Shown one piece after another: positions 23,873 through 32,020 of a DNA stretch of 64,000 bases. A program made the translations under genes and the position numbers. Below the pieces are notes generated by a model. The model searched no databases and was not told the DNA's origin. It saw only the letters and a program-made list of their open reading frames with translations. This DNA comes from JBJYKD01 sp049310025 (GTDB taxonomy: Bacteria; Bacillota; Thermosediminibacteria; Thermosediminibacterales; Tepidanaerobacteraceae): positions 59,925 through 123,924 of the forward strand of contig NZ_JBJYKD010000007.1 of the NCBI RefSeq assembly GCF_049310025.1, in the 5' to 3' direction. Numbering within the stretch: position 1 is the stretch's first letter; the number at the start of each line of letters is the position of its first letter.

Positions 23873-26292
23873 ATACGCCTTTTGTATTCATAAACAGTTT
23901 TAAAGATCCTGAAAGAGAAATAAATGCCCAGGGGAAGAATGCTGGACATGTCGAGTATATAGGGACAAGGCCGGGCGTGGATATGGGAGATATGGAAATC
24001 ACTCCCGACATGGATGCCGGGCATATAAAATACATGGCCGAGCGGCCAGGGTCCCACGGGCTTTTTTCCCAGGAAGAGGACATCCCCGACATGAACAAGA
24101 TTCAAAAAGAACTTTTAAATCACAAGGGGGTATCCTGGCGGTGGATCCTTTCCCTGGAAGAGAGTGACGCCGTAGATTTGGGATACACAAATCGGGAAGC
24201 CTGGATGAAAACCCTTCGCGCCACCATGAAAGACGCTGCTGCCGCTATGGGGATAGCGGAATCCAACCTCCGGTGGGTGGCGGCCTTTCACAGGAAAAGA
24301 GGGCATCCGCACGTCCATATCCTCTTGTGGGAAAAGGAGCCAAAGAGAAAGCAGGGCGAACTCTCCGAAGGCGAGGTCCGGGACATAAAAAGAATATTCA
24401 TGCAGGAAATAGATGCGATGGAAAGAAATCGGCTTGAAGCGGAAAAGACGGCTTTAAGGGATTTCATAAGGGATACTGCCAGAAGCAGTATACTCAATCT
24501 AAACAGGGGAGAGGAAGCCAGAGCGCTTATCGGAGAAAAACCCGGACTTGAGCCGCTAATGGCTCCTGAGACAAGAAAGGAATTGATGCTCAAGCTCAAT
24601 GAACTGGCTGCAATAATGCCGGGCCACGGGCGTATCGCATTGAAGTACATGCCTCCGGCGGTAAAGGAAAAGGCGAGGGATATCTCCGCCTGGCTGCTTG
24701 CACAGCCGGGCTTTTTAAATTCATTGGAAAAATACAAGGACCTTTCGGAACAGCTTGCGAAATACTATGTCAAAAAGGATGAAAAGCTTGAGGAAGCTGC
24801 CGACAGAGCTTTTAAGGATATCCGGGACCGGGTTGCACAGCTTGTTCTGAAGGGAGCCGTGGATGTCCAGAAGGTGGAGAACATCATCGAGCAGAAGCCG
24901 GATGAAGCGGACTATGAAATTTCTGAGACAAAAGAATATATTGAAGCGGGGGGAGGGAAACATCAGAATAAAGACGAAAGTATTTCCGAGAAGGCAGCGG
25001 AGAGACTATGGAGGACCGTTTGTTTTTCTCTGGGCAGGGAATACCGCAGGCTGTTTCCTGATTCGAAAATTCTCAGACCGAAGATAGGAAAAGAACTCAA
25101 GGATGAACTCCTTAGCGGCTTGAACAATCTGGCTGCGAGTATGCCGAATCAGCAGGGGAAACCGTCGTATGCATATCTTCCTGAAGAACTTAAAAAGCAG
25201 GCGAGGGAGACTGCAGAATGGCTGCTGGGCCGTCCAGAGCTTCAGGGCAGGTTCAGCCGTATAAAAGACAGGGAAGACATTGTATTGAGGATGGCAGAGC
25301 AGGTTGTTTCGAGGGCCTGTGGACTTCTGCCGAGGGAAATCCCTGAGGATTTGCGTTTTGTAATGCATGAGGGGAGAAGAGATATGGTGGTGCATAAGAT
25401 ACGTGATGCTGATGCCGACCTTGTGGCGGATGATTATGAGGAAGCCGTATGGACGGCAGGGGCAATATACCGCACGATGGTTTATCTGAAAGAGAAGGAA
25501 GACGAGGCGTGGAAAGCGGCGGAAGGGTTTGCCGCAAAAGCCGGTATTTCGGATAATGATTTAAAGAATGCGGTCGGCAGGGAGATAAAGCGCATTGAAT
25601 ATATCAAAGATAAGGGCCTTCCGGAAATCGTCAGCCGGGACGACTGGCAGCGAATGATGGAAAACCTGGGCCTGAAGGAGGAGGAATTCCTCCGGCCATG
25701 GTTTGGCGTAAAGGAAAAAGACGAAAGCGAAATAGAGGCAAGTCAGAAGCTACGGGACGAATTAGGCGTAACACTTATGGAAGAACGCATAGCCGGTGCT
25801 ATTGAAGCTTTCGAAAACTCATACTTTCATAACGAAGATCCTCAGGAACTTCGATGGACCATAACCACAATGGCTTCCACACTCAAGGCCATGAACATAG
25901 ACGAACCTGAGCGGGCCAGGATCGTCAGGGACTGGTGCCAAAGAAGCGGCGTAAAGATCACGGAGGCCAGGCTGCGGGATGTTCTGGACAGAACCACAAT
26001 AGCCGACACAGATATATGGCTTAGCAAAAAAAGCTGGGGCAGATTGATGAAAAACCTGGGATTTGAGGCGGAAGACGCTCCTGAATGCCCGTGGCAGGTT
26101 GGAAGACCCATGCCGCTTTCCGAAAGGATTGCAGCCAGTGTATGGAAGTCCGCATGGAAGACTCTTGAGCGGGAGAGGTCGAAGGCAGAGGCACAGTCCA
26201 GGTATGCCAGCATGATGACGGAAAAGAAGGCAGAGAAGAAGGCTAAGCGATATCTTGTGACCGATGCGGCGATAGACAGAGAGGTGGAATAA
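23869..26292 (+). CDS. MobL-like conjugative relaxase
   Basis: An 807-residue relaxase. Residues 108-153 (VSWRWILSLEESDAVDLGYTNREAW...ESNLRWVAAFHRKRGHPHVHILL) match the MobL/MOB_L family, with the metal-binding HUH histidines at 146, 148 and 150. The N-terminal ~100 residues contain the YIGTRPG and YMAERPG region. The remaining ~650 residues are helical and repeat a motif of about 70 residues (LNELAAIMPGHGRIALKYMPPAVKEKARD, LNNLAASMPNQQGKPSYAYLPEEL). The enzyme nicks oriT and leads the strand to the coupling protein. It overlaps genes at both ends. Confidence 0.85.
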   Translation: MNTPFVFINSFKDPEREINAQGKNAGHVEYIGTRPGVDMGDMEITPDMDAGHIKYMAERPGSHGLFSQEEDIPDMNKIQKELLNHKGVSWRWILSLEESDAVDLGYTNREAWMKTLRATMKDAAAAMGIAESNLRWVAAFHRKRGHPHVHILLWEKEPKRKQGELSEGEVRDIKRIFMQEIDAMERNRLEAEKTALRDFIRDTARSSILNLNRGEEARALIGEKPGLEPLMAPETRKELMLKLNELAAIMPGHGRIALKYMPPAVKEKARDISAWLLAQPGFLNSLEKYKDLSEQLAKYYVKKDEKLEEAADRAFKDIRDRVAQLVLKGAVDVQKVENIIEQKPDEADYEISETKEYIEAGGGKHQNKDESISEKAAERLWRTVCFSLGREYRRLFPDSKILRPKIGKELKDELLSGLNNLAASMPNQQGKPSYAYLPEELKKQARETAEWLLGRPELQGRFSRIKDREDIVLRMAEQVVSRACGLLPREIPEDLRFVMHEGRRDMVVHKIRDADADLVADDYEEAVWTAGAIYRTMVYLKEKEDEAWKAAEGFAAKAGISDNDLKNAVGREIKRIEYIKDKGLPEIVSRDDWQRMMENLGLKEEEFLRPWFGVKEKDESEIEASQKLRDELGVTLMEERIAGAIEAFENSYFHNEDPQELRWTITTMASTLKAMNIDEPERARIVRDWCQRSGVKITEARLRDVLDRTTIADTDIWLSKKSWGRLMKNLGFEAEDAPECPWQVGRPMPLSERIAASVWKSAWKTLERERSKAEAQSRYASMMTEKKAEKKAKRYLVTDAAIDREVE

Positions 26293-26882
26293 TGGAAAAA
26301 GAGAAAAGTTTGCCAATCCCCCAAATTATGATTATAATGGGAATAGTTATAGCGGAAGCGTACCTTTTATTTATTCATGCTGAAAAGAATGTCAAAGGGG
26401 TGCTTGAAATGGACACTCAGGGGATTGTAGCGATTTTTGTGGCATTGATCGGTGTGGCAGGCGGGATATGGGCGCAATACGTGCAGTTCAAGAGGGATTC
26501 CGGAAGAATTGGCGAGGTGAAGTCTGATACCAGCGAAATAAAGCCGGTTGTGAAAAATGTCGATGAAAATGTAAAAAAAGTAAGAGACGAGGTTGTGGAA
26601 AAGATAGTTCCCAACCTTGGAAAACTGGACGGGATCAATATTCTGGTTGATGCATACAAAGTGGAGCAGGCTATTAAGGAGAGGCAATCGCCAAACCTTG
26701 TAGACAGAGATGTGTTGATAGGCACTATTGAGTTAATCTATGAGGAAAACGGCAGGTTGATGGACAACTATAGAAGGGCGCTGAGGAAAATAAAGGAGCT
26801 TGAACTGGAAAAAGCAGCGCTGGAAAAGGAACTTCACGAGTATAAAGAATCAGCGTCAAGAAAACCGGATAGAGAATTATGA
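26292..26882 (+). CDS. membrane coiled-coil protein after the relaxase
   Basis: A 196-residue protein with two N-terminal membrane helices (about 10-27 and 42-61), a helical linker, and a C-terminal coiled coil (RRALRKIKELELEKAALEKELHEYKE). Its ATG overlaps the relaxase stop (TAATG). The layout parallels the gene at 13,362. It may tether relaxosome or secretion parts at the membrane, but no family is recognised. Confidence 0.6.
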   Translation: MEKEKSLPIPQIMIIMGIVIAEAYLLFIHAEKNVKGVLEMDTQGIVAIFVALIGVAGGIWAQYVQFKRDSGRIGEVKSDTSEIKPVVKNVDENVKKVRDEVVEKIVPNLGKLDGINILVDAYKVEQAIKERQSPNLVDRDVLIGTIELIYEENGRLMDNYRRALRKIKELELEKAALEKELHEYKESASRKPDREL

Positions 26883-26930
26883 TGATTAAAAGATAATACA
26901 GTTTTATCATGAACAAGGCAGCTTTGCATC

Positions 26931-27215
26931 GAGCCGTCGGAGGCCTCCGGCACCATGCAAAGCTTTTATTATACCTTTTTTTCAGGTCGGGGCACCATTG
27001 CCCCGGGCGGGTCAATCGTGCCATTTTATGAAAGCAGGCTCCCGCCTCACGGCCCTTGCCATTGTAAATGCCGGCAGGGCTTTACGTCAAGGGATTCGCT
27101 TTCGCCGCCGTGAGCATAAACGGCCTGCGCCCCGGAGGGTCCCCTCCATTTATCCCTCCCGGCGCCCCTTGACTTCGCCTGCCGGCTTTTGTTCGGCAGC
27201 TAAGCCGTGAGGCGG
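26931..27215 (+). repeat. structured repeat, copy D
   Basis: A full copy: hairpin 1 at 26931-26978, hairpin 2 (GGCAC/GTGCC) near 26,989-27,022, and large domain 27044-27213. All internal stems of copies B and C are present (GCCGGCAGG/CCTGCCGGC, GTCAAGGGA/CCCCTTGAC with one mismatch). CCCCTCC at 27141-27147 can pair with GGAGGGG, the ribosome site of the next gene at 27234-27240. Confidence 0.8.
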
Positions 27216-27247
27216 TGTTGAAAAAACAAAAGCGGAGGGGAACGGCG

Positions 27248-27526
27248 ATGAAGAAGGCGTGTGCGGTAGAAGATGGGTTTCGAAATGTTAAAAATAAAGC
27301 TGATGGAGGAATGAAGAATATAAAAGGGCATCCGATGGAGTACGAGCTGAGGTTTATCGTCTGGTGCGGTATTCACGATGCACTTAAAAAAGCAATTGAA
27401 AGGAAGGATGTGGAGGCTGTGGAGACTTTGAAGGAGGCGGTGGAATTTTATAACAGAAAGTTCATAATTTGCGGGAAGGAGCTGGAGGAGCTCTTGAGGG
27501 TGCTGGAATCTATAGGGAGGGAATAA
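27248..27526 (+). CDS. conserved element protein (PMEYELRFIVWCG family), copy 2
   Basis: A 92-residue protein starting 7 bases after a strong GGAGGGG. The last 70 residues are nearly identical to the gene at 20,822. The first 22 replace the separate small ORF found at that locus. As at 20.6 kb it follows a structured repeat whose conserved CCCCTCC complements its ribosome site. The function is unknown. Confidence 0.65.
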   Translation: MKKACAVEDGFRNVKNKADGGMKNIKGHPMEYELRFIVWCGIHDALKKAIERKDVEAVETLKEAVEFYNRKFIICGKELEELLRVLESIGRE

Positions 27527-27559
27527 CGTATATGGCTAATTTTGACAGGTATATAACAA

Positions 27560-27709
27560 ATGATTCAAAAGGCGTGTCTTGAAAGCGATTCAAGAAGCAT
27601 GATGGAAATGCAGCCGGCTATAATTTGCAGAAGTATTTATCTTGAAGGGAGGGGGGATGTGAAGAAATATATTAAAAACTTTCTTGAGAATGATGAGGAT
27701 TTAGCATAA
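27560..27709 (+). CDS. possible small protein
   Basis: A 49-residue ORF (MIQKACLESDSRSMMEMQ...KKYIKNFLENDEDLA) in the gap before the coupling protein gene. No clear ribosome site is seen, and an internal GTG at 27659 has GGGAGGGGGG. The short C-terminal part alone may be the real product. Confidence 0.3.
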   Translation: MIQKACLESDSRSMMEMQPAIICRSIYLEGRGDVKKYIKNFLENDEDLA

Positions 27710-27739
27710 GGAGCAATTTGAAAAGGAGGTGTCACATCT

Positions 27740-29737
27740 GTGTTTGAAGTTATTGCGGGAATGCTTATATTCAAAATTCTGAGCAAAATCTTCTCCTTTG
27801 CTTATAAAACTGATGCGAAAATACGGCATTTTTTATGGTCTAAGAAAATAGTCACCATACCGAGGTTGATTATCCTTTTCTTCGTGCTGCCGGTATTTGC
27901 CCTGGTGGATTATATCGGCCTGGCATTTGTCTACATGGTTCCGAAGGTCGTCTGGCCGCCGATCAAGCCGGCCATGACGCTTGAGGAGGCGGTAAATTAC
28001 CTTGCGGCCAAGACGCTGGCGCCGGGCACGGGATATACAAACCACTTCGTCATCACCCAGCGGCTATTTGCGGAAAGGCCGCTGGAATTCTGGCTGGCGC
28101 AGATACCTTTCATCTTTATACTGTGTATAATCCTGATAATCTTTTACCGGACCGGTTGGCCCTATCGCCGACCGGCTCTTTTAATGTCCAGGGAAATCAC
28201 TCACGGGTCCAGCCGCTGGAGGAAGCCGGGGGAGTTATCCAGGACTCTTGCAAAAGTGGATACGGAAAGGCCCGCAGCAGCGGGGATTGTGGTCGGCAGC
28301 GAGGGAAGCACGGCATGGGTGACAAAACCCGATGTGGGGAATCCGCATACCTTCATAATCGGATCTACAAGGTCCGGCAAATCCAGAAGAGTATATATGC
28401 CTTCGATCTGGACCATTGGAAATGCACTTCAGTCCATGATATTTTCAGATCCCAAAGGCGAACTTTTTCAGCATACATCATCATGGCTTCGGCAGAAGGG
28501 TTATGATGTGATTTTGATAGATTTATTGAGACCATCCAGGGGGAACCGGTGGAACCCTCTGGAAGTGATAAACAGAGCATTGAAAGAAGGTGACGAGGAA
28601 GAAGCGGTTAGGCAGGCATGGGAGCTGGGCAATCAGATGGCATGGTCGAAAGGTCCCGGCAATGATCCTATATGGCCTCAAGCGGAAGAATCCCTGATTG
28701 CCGCGCTTTTTTTAGCCGTTGCCATGGAAGCTCCGGAAGGACAAAAAAATCCCGCCAGTGCGTACAGCTTGCTTATGGATCTGGGAGCAAACGGCGGGGA
28801 GGAACTGGATAATTTCTTCGCCAGGCTTCCTTCCGGCCATCCGGCAAAAATGGCATACGGTACGGCAGGTCTTTCCGAGGAACGCACACGCAGCAGCATA
28901 TATACGGGGACGGCCGCGCATCTTAGATTGTTTTCCGAAACTGGAATTGCCTGGCTCTGTGCAGAATCAGACCATGATCCCAAGACAGCAGGTCTAAAAC
29001 CAACAGCCATATTTTTGCTCATGCCGGACGAAGCCGGGGCGAGGAGGGATATTGCGGCAATGTATATAAACCAGGCGTATTCGTCTCTGGCCCAGCTTGC
29101 AAGGGACAATGGCGGTAGTTTGCCGGTGCCGGTATGGTTCCTTCTGGATGAATTCGGAAACATCGGCAAGGTCCCGAACCTTGCGGAAAAGCTTACTGTC
29201 GCTGCCGGGCGAAACATCCGCTTTGTGCTGGCCGTCCAGGGCATAGACCAGGTGGAAAAGATATACGGAAGGCAGGAGGCAAAAATCGTAACCGGAAACT
29301 GTGATACATGGATCTATCTCCGGACGAACGATCCCAGCACAAAGGAAGAAATTTCCAGGATGGCCGGGACCTTTACCGTGAGGACAAAGTCAATGCAGAA
29401 AAGAAGGATGGATGTATCCGAGTCTGAGGGCAGCGCCCAGAGATATCTGCTGACGCCGGATGAAGTCGGAAGGTGGCAGCAGGGCAATTCCCTCCTGCTG
29501 CAGGCCGGGCAGTATCCGGCCCGGCTCACGCTGCAGGACATATCTGCATGGAAAGCGGCGTACAGGGCTTTCTTCCCCAGAATAGACATGCCGGAGGCAA
29601 AACCGATAGACAAAAATAATATATGGCTGCCGAATATATCTTCATGGCCGCAATATAAGGAGGTGATGCGCCAAAGCATAGAACATGGCGAAAGAGATGA
29701 TTCCAAGGGCAATATTTTAAACAAACTGCATATCTAA
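27740..29737 (+). CDS. VirD4/TraG-family coupling ATPase
   Basis: A 665-residue type IV coupling protein. Two N-terminal membrane helices (about 40-70 and 120-140) precede a RecA-like domain with Walker A GSTRSGKSR near 208 and Walker B FLLDEFGNIG near 470. DPKGELFQHTS and ATGNCDTWIYL-type motifs are also seen. It docks the relaxase-DNA complex to the secretion channel and drives DNA transfer. The start is GTG 27740 with AAAGGAGGT upstream. It follows the relaxase module and leads the channel operon. Confidence 0.9.
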   Translation: MFEVIAGMLIFKILSKIFSFAYKTDAKIRHFLWSKKIVTIPRLIILFFVLPVFALVDYIGLAFVYMVPKVVWPPIKPAMTLEEAVNYLAAKTLAPGTGYTNHFVITQRLFAERPLEFWLAQIPFIFILCIILIIFYRTGWPYRRPALLMSREITHGSSRWRKPGELSRTLAKVDTERPAAAGIVVGSEGSTAWVTKPDVGNPHTFIIGSTRSGKSRRVYMPSIWTIGNALQSMIFSDPKGELFQHTSSWLRQKGYDVILIDLLRPSRGNRWNPLEVINRALKEGDEEEAVRQAWELGNQMAWSKGPGNDPIWPQAEESLIAALFLAVAMEAPEGQKNPASAYSLLMDLGANGGEELDNFFARLPSGHPAKMAYGTAGLSEERTRSSIYTGTAAHLRLFSETGIAWLCAESDHDPKTAGLKPTAIFLLMPDEAGARRDIAAMYINQAYSSLAQLARDNGGSLPVPVWFLLDEFGNIGKVPNLAEKLTVAAGRNIRFVLAVQGIDQVEKIYGRQEAKIVTGNCDTWIYLRTNDPSTKEEISRMAGTFTVRTKSMQKRRMDVSESEGSAQRYLLTPDEVGRWQQGNSLLLQAGQYPARLTLQDISAWKAAYRAFFPRIDMPEAKPIDKNNIWLPNISSWPQYKEVMRQSIEHGERDDSKGNILNKLHI

Positions 29738-29762
29738 AATATTTCAAGGAGGTCTTTTTTTT

Positions 29763-29999
29763 ATGCCAAGTTTTGTAACCGGTTTAAAAAATTTAATTAC
29801 TGCCGCTACGGGATGGATATCAGGCCTTGCGGCGGTGACGATGGTGCTGATGGTATCCTACCATGCTCTTATGAGATCAACGGCTCAGGATGAGATGGCA
29901 GCTACGCAGCATTCAAGAGCTATAGGAAACGTGTTGAAATATGGTGTAATCGTCATAATAGCCAATGTGCTCGTGACGACCATTGTATCGTATTTCTGA
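29763..29999 (+). CDS. small two-helix membrane protein, VirB2/PrgF-like
   Basis: A 78-residue protein with two membrane helices (about residues 15-35 and 56-76) and a short polar loop. AAGGAGG precedes ATG 29763. The size, topology and place between the coupling ATPase and a VirB6-like gene suggest a pilin-like or VirB2-type channel subunit of the type IV secretion system. No sequence signature proves this. Confidence 0.6.
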   Translation: MPSFVTGLKNLITAATGWISGLAAVTMVLMVSYHALMRSTAQDEMAATQHSRAIGNVLKYGVIVIIANVLVTTIVSYF

Positions 30000-30012
30000 T
30001 ACTGTTTCATCG

Positions 30013-30040
30013 CGGCGGGCTTTCGCCTGCCGCTTATCTT
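30013..30040 (+). terminator. intergenic hairpin, possible attenuator
   Basis: GCGGCGGGC-TTTC-GCCTGCCGC followed by TTATCTTTTC. The T tract is weak, so it may only partly stop transcription between the small pilin-like and VirB6-like genes. Confidence 0.5.
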
Positions 30041-30065
30041 TTCCCAAAAAAGGAGGGTGAACTAC

Positions 30066-30974
30066 ATGCTTGAGACTATCGCAAATGCGGTATCGAGTGC
30101 GATTCAAAACCTGCTCATCGGTTTCATATCCCCCTGGCTGAATCTCATACAGAAGTTTTTAACCCTGTTCTCCAGCATCAGCGCGCCGATGGACATTACA
30201 TATCTGCCCTTCATATCCCAGCTCATTTCCTACTGCCAGGCGGTTGCCGTATCTGTACTGGCTTTGCGACTTACATGGGAGGCGTTTCAAATAATGAGCC
30301 TTCGGGCCGAAGGAGCGCCGACGGACCCGGGAGGGCTGCTCAAGAGGACGGTCTATTCCGTGGTAGCCATATTCGCCGGGCCGTTTCTGGTCAGCAAAAT
30401 TATAGTTATAAGCAATAACCTGGCGCTGATGGTTGTGAATTCCGGATTCGGCTTTAATCCATCATCCATGGATTTCGCCACTACACTGGAAGAGGCTTTA
30501 AGCCTCGGGGGTTTTCTTGCGGGAGGGGGGACGGCTGTGTTTGCCGCAGCTGGCTTTTTCGGGCTGATAGTAATTGCGGTAATACTCGGGCTTATGTTTA
30601 TTGTCTGCCTGCAGGCCCTGGCCAGGACGGTGGAAATCACCCTTATCGCCATTGTCGCTCCGTTTATGTCTCTGGGCATTATGGGCGGAGGAGGGACCTT
30701 TGACGTATGGTGGAGGGAGATGTTTGTGGTTTCCATGGCCCATCCCGTTCAGATGCTGCTTCTGTATCTTTCGGTGGCGTTTCTGGTCGCACCGGGGGCA
30801 ACAGCCGCGGACCTCGCCTGGGTGCGCCCGTTTTACTTTCTGGCCTGTCTGTGGGTTACGTTCAAGACGCCTCAGATAGTTCGCAACTACGCCTATTCCA
30901 CAGGCATAAGAAGCGCCATCGGGTCCGCGGGACAGGCCGCGGTGTGGAATGTCATGTCAAGGCTTAAATTTTAA
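30066..30974 (+). CDS. VirB6/TrbL-like polytopic membrane protein
   Basis: A 302-residue protein with about six membrane helices and a long GGGTAVFAAAGFFGLIVIAVILGLMF region. AAGGAGG at 30050-30056 selects ATG 30066 over GTG 30057. Its place between VirB2-like and PrgI-like genes fits VirB6/TrbL, the channel core in the inner membrane. Sequence identity to known members is not visible by eye; the call rests on topology and order. Confidence 0.7.
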   Translation: MLETIANAVSSAIQNLLIGFISPWLNLIQKFLTLFSSISAPMDITYLPFISQLISYCQAVAVSVLALRLTWEAFQIMSLRAEGAPTDPGGLLKRTVYSVVAIFAGPFLVSKIIVISNNLALMVVNSGFGFNPSSMDFATTLEEALSLGGFLAGGGTAVFAAAGFFGLIVIAVILGLMFIVCLQALARTVEITLIAIVAPFMSLGIMGGGGTFDVWWREMFVVSMAHPVQMLLLYLSVAFLVAPGATAADLAWVRPFYFLACLWVTFKTPQIVRNYAYSTGIRSAIGSAGQAAVWNVMSRLKF

Positions 30975-30992
30975 GAGGGAGGGTGGAGATAA

Positions 30993-31322
30993 ATGGATGA
31001 TAAAGAATACCTGGTGCCCAGGGCGGTCCGGACCCGGATGGAGTTTTTCCCGGGATTCGGGATTCTGGAGCTTCTGGTGGTGGGGGCAGGTGGAGCCATG
31101 GGTTTTCTGCTGCAGTATCTTTTATCTTTTCTGCCTTTTTCGCCGGGGATAAAGCCGTTTATCAAGATCGTAACCGTGACTTTATTCACAGGCGCTCCTT
31201 ACATTTTTGTGAAACAGGACATGTTCGGCGCAAGCCTGTATACCCAGCTCAAGGCTTTCAGGAAGTGGGATTCAAGGCCGAAAAAGTATCTTTATGTTTT
31301 TACAGGGAGGTCCGAAAGATGA
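30993..31322 (+). CDS. PrgI-family (VirB3-like) protein
   Basis: A 109-residue protein with a VPRAVRTRMEFFPGFGILELL N-terminus and two membrane helices (about 25-45 and 53-75), the pattern of PrgI family proteins of Gram-positive conjugation systems. These take the VirB3 place next to VirB4. It overlaps the following gene by 4 bases (ATGA). Confidence 0.75.
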   Translation: MDDKEYLVPRAVRTRMEFFPGFGILELLVVGAGGAMGFLLQYLLSFLPFSPGIKPFIKIVTVTLFTGAPYIFVKQDMFGASLYTQLKAFRKWDSRPKKYLYVFTGRSER

Positions 31323-32020
31323 ATATATCGGCAAAAAAGCAGATGACCGGAATAAAGAAAATGCGGGTTTTTCCGCTGCTCTTCGGGAAGCGAAAAAAGA
31401 AAAAGATGGATAAAAACTCTGCTGATAAGGCTAAACAGACGGTGCAGAAGTGGCTGCCGACGGAGGATATAGTCGGCGGCCTGTTGCAGCTTAAGAACGG
31501 CCGGGTGGCGGCGGTGATAAAGATAGATCCCACACCGTTTACGCTGCTGTCGGAGCTTGAAAAGAGCCGGAGGATAAAGTCCCTTTACGAGGCTTTCCAG
31601 GCCCTTTCTTCCAGAGCGGAAATTTTCTGCATGCCCCGGCCGATTGATCTGGATAAATATTTAACCAGCCTGGAAGATCTGCTTAAAGAGACCGATCCTG
31701 GCCGAAGGCCGATCCTTCGGGGGTATTTGAATTATGTCCGTGGTATTGTTTCAAGTGCCGAAGCTACTGAGCGCAGGTTTTTTATACTCATCCCGGAGGA
31801 AAAAAGCCGGGCGGACGAACTTCAAAAGAAGGTCCGGGAATTCGTTGCAATGCTTACGAAAGCCGAACTTAAAGCGGAGCAATGCGGCGAAACAGAGGTC
31901 CTGGATCTGCTTTTTTGTTTCTTCAATCCGGCGCAGGCGTCTTTCGAAAGACCGGGTATTGTGAGTTCTGCACCCATGATAAAAACGGTAAAGGAGCTGA
32001 TTTCAGATGGCGTTGATTGA
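31319..32020 (+). CDS. VirB4 N-terminal-domain-like protein
   Basis: A 233-residue soluble protein. A basic N-terminus (GKRKKKKMDK) precedes a domain with GGLLQLKNGRVAAVIKIDPTPFTLLSE and FFILIPEE, which resembles the N-terminal domain of VirB4/TraC ATPases. It overlaps the separate ATPase gene by 14 bases, so the two may be halves of a VirB4 that was split, or a dedicated partner. ATG 31319 overlaps the preceding stop. Confidence 0.65.
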   Translation: MNISAKKQMTGIKKMRVFPLLFGKRKKKKMDKNSADKAKQTVQKWLPTEDIVGGLLQLKNGRVAAVIKIDPTPFTLLSELEKSRRIKSLYEAFQALSSRAEIFCMPRPIDLDKYLTSLEDLLKETDPGRRPILRGYLNYVRGIVSSAEATERRFFILIPEEKSRADELQKKVREFVAMLTKAELKAEQCGETEVLDLLFCFFNPAQASFERPGIVSSAPMIKTVKELISDGVD

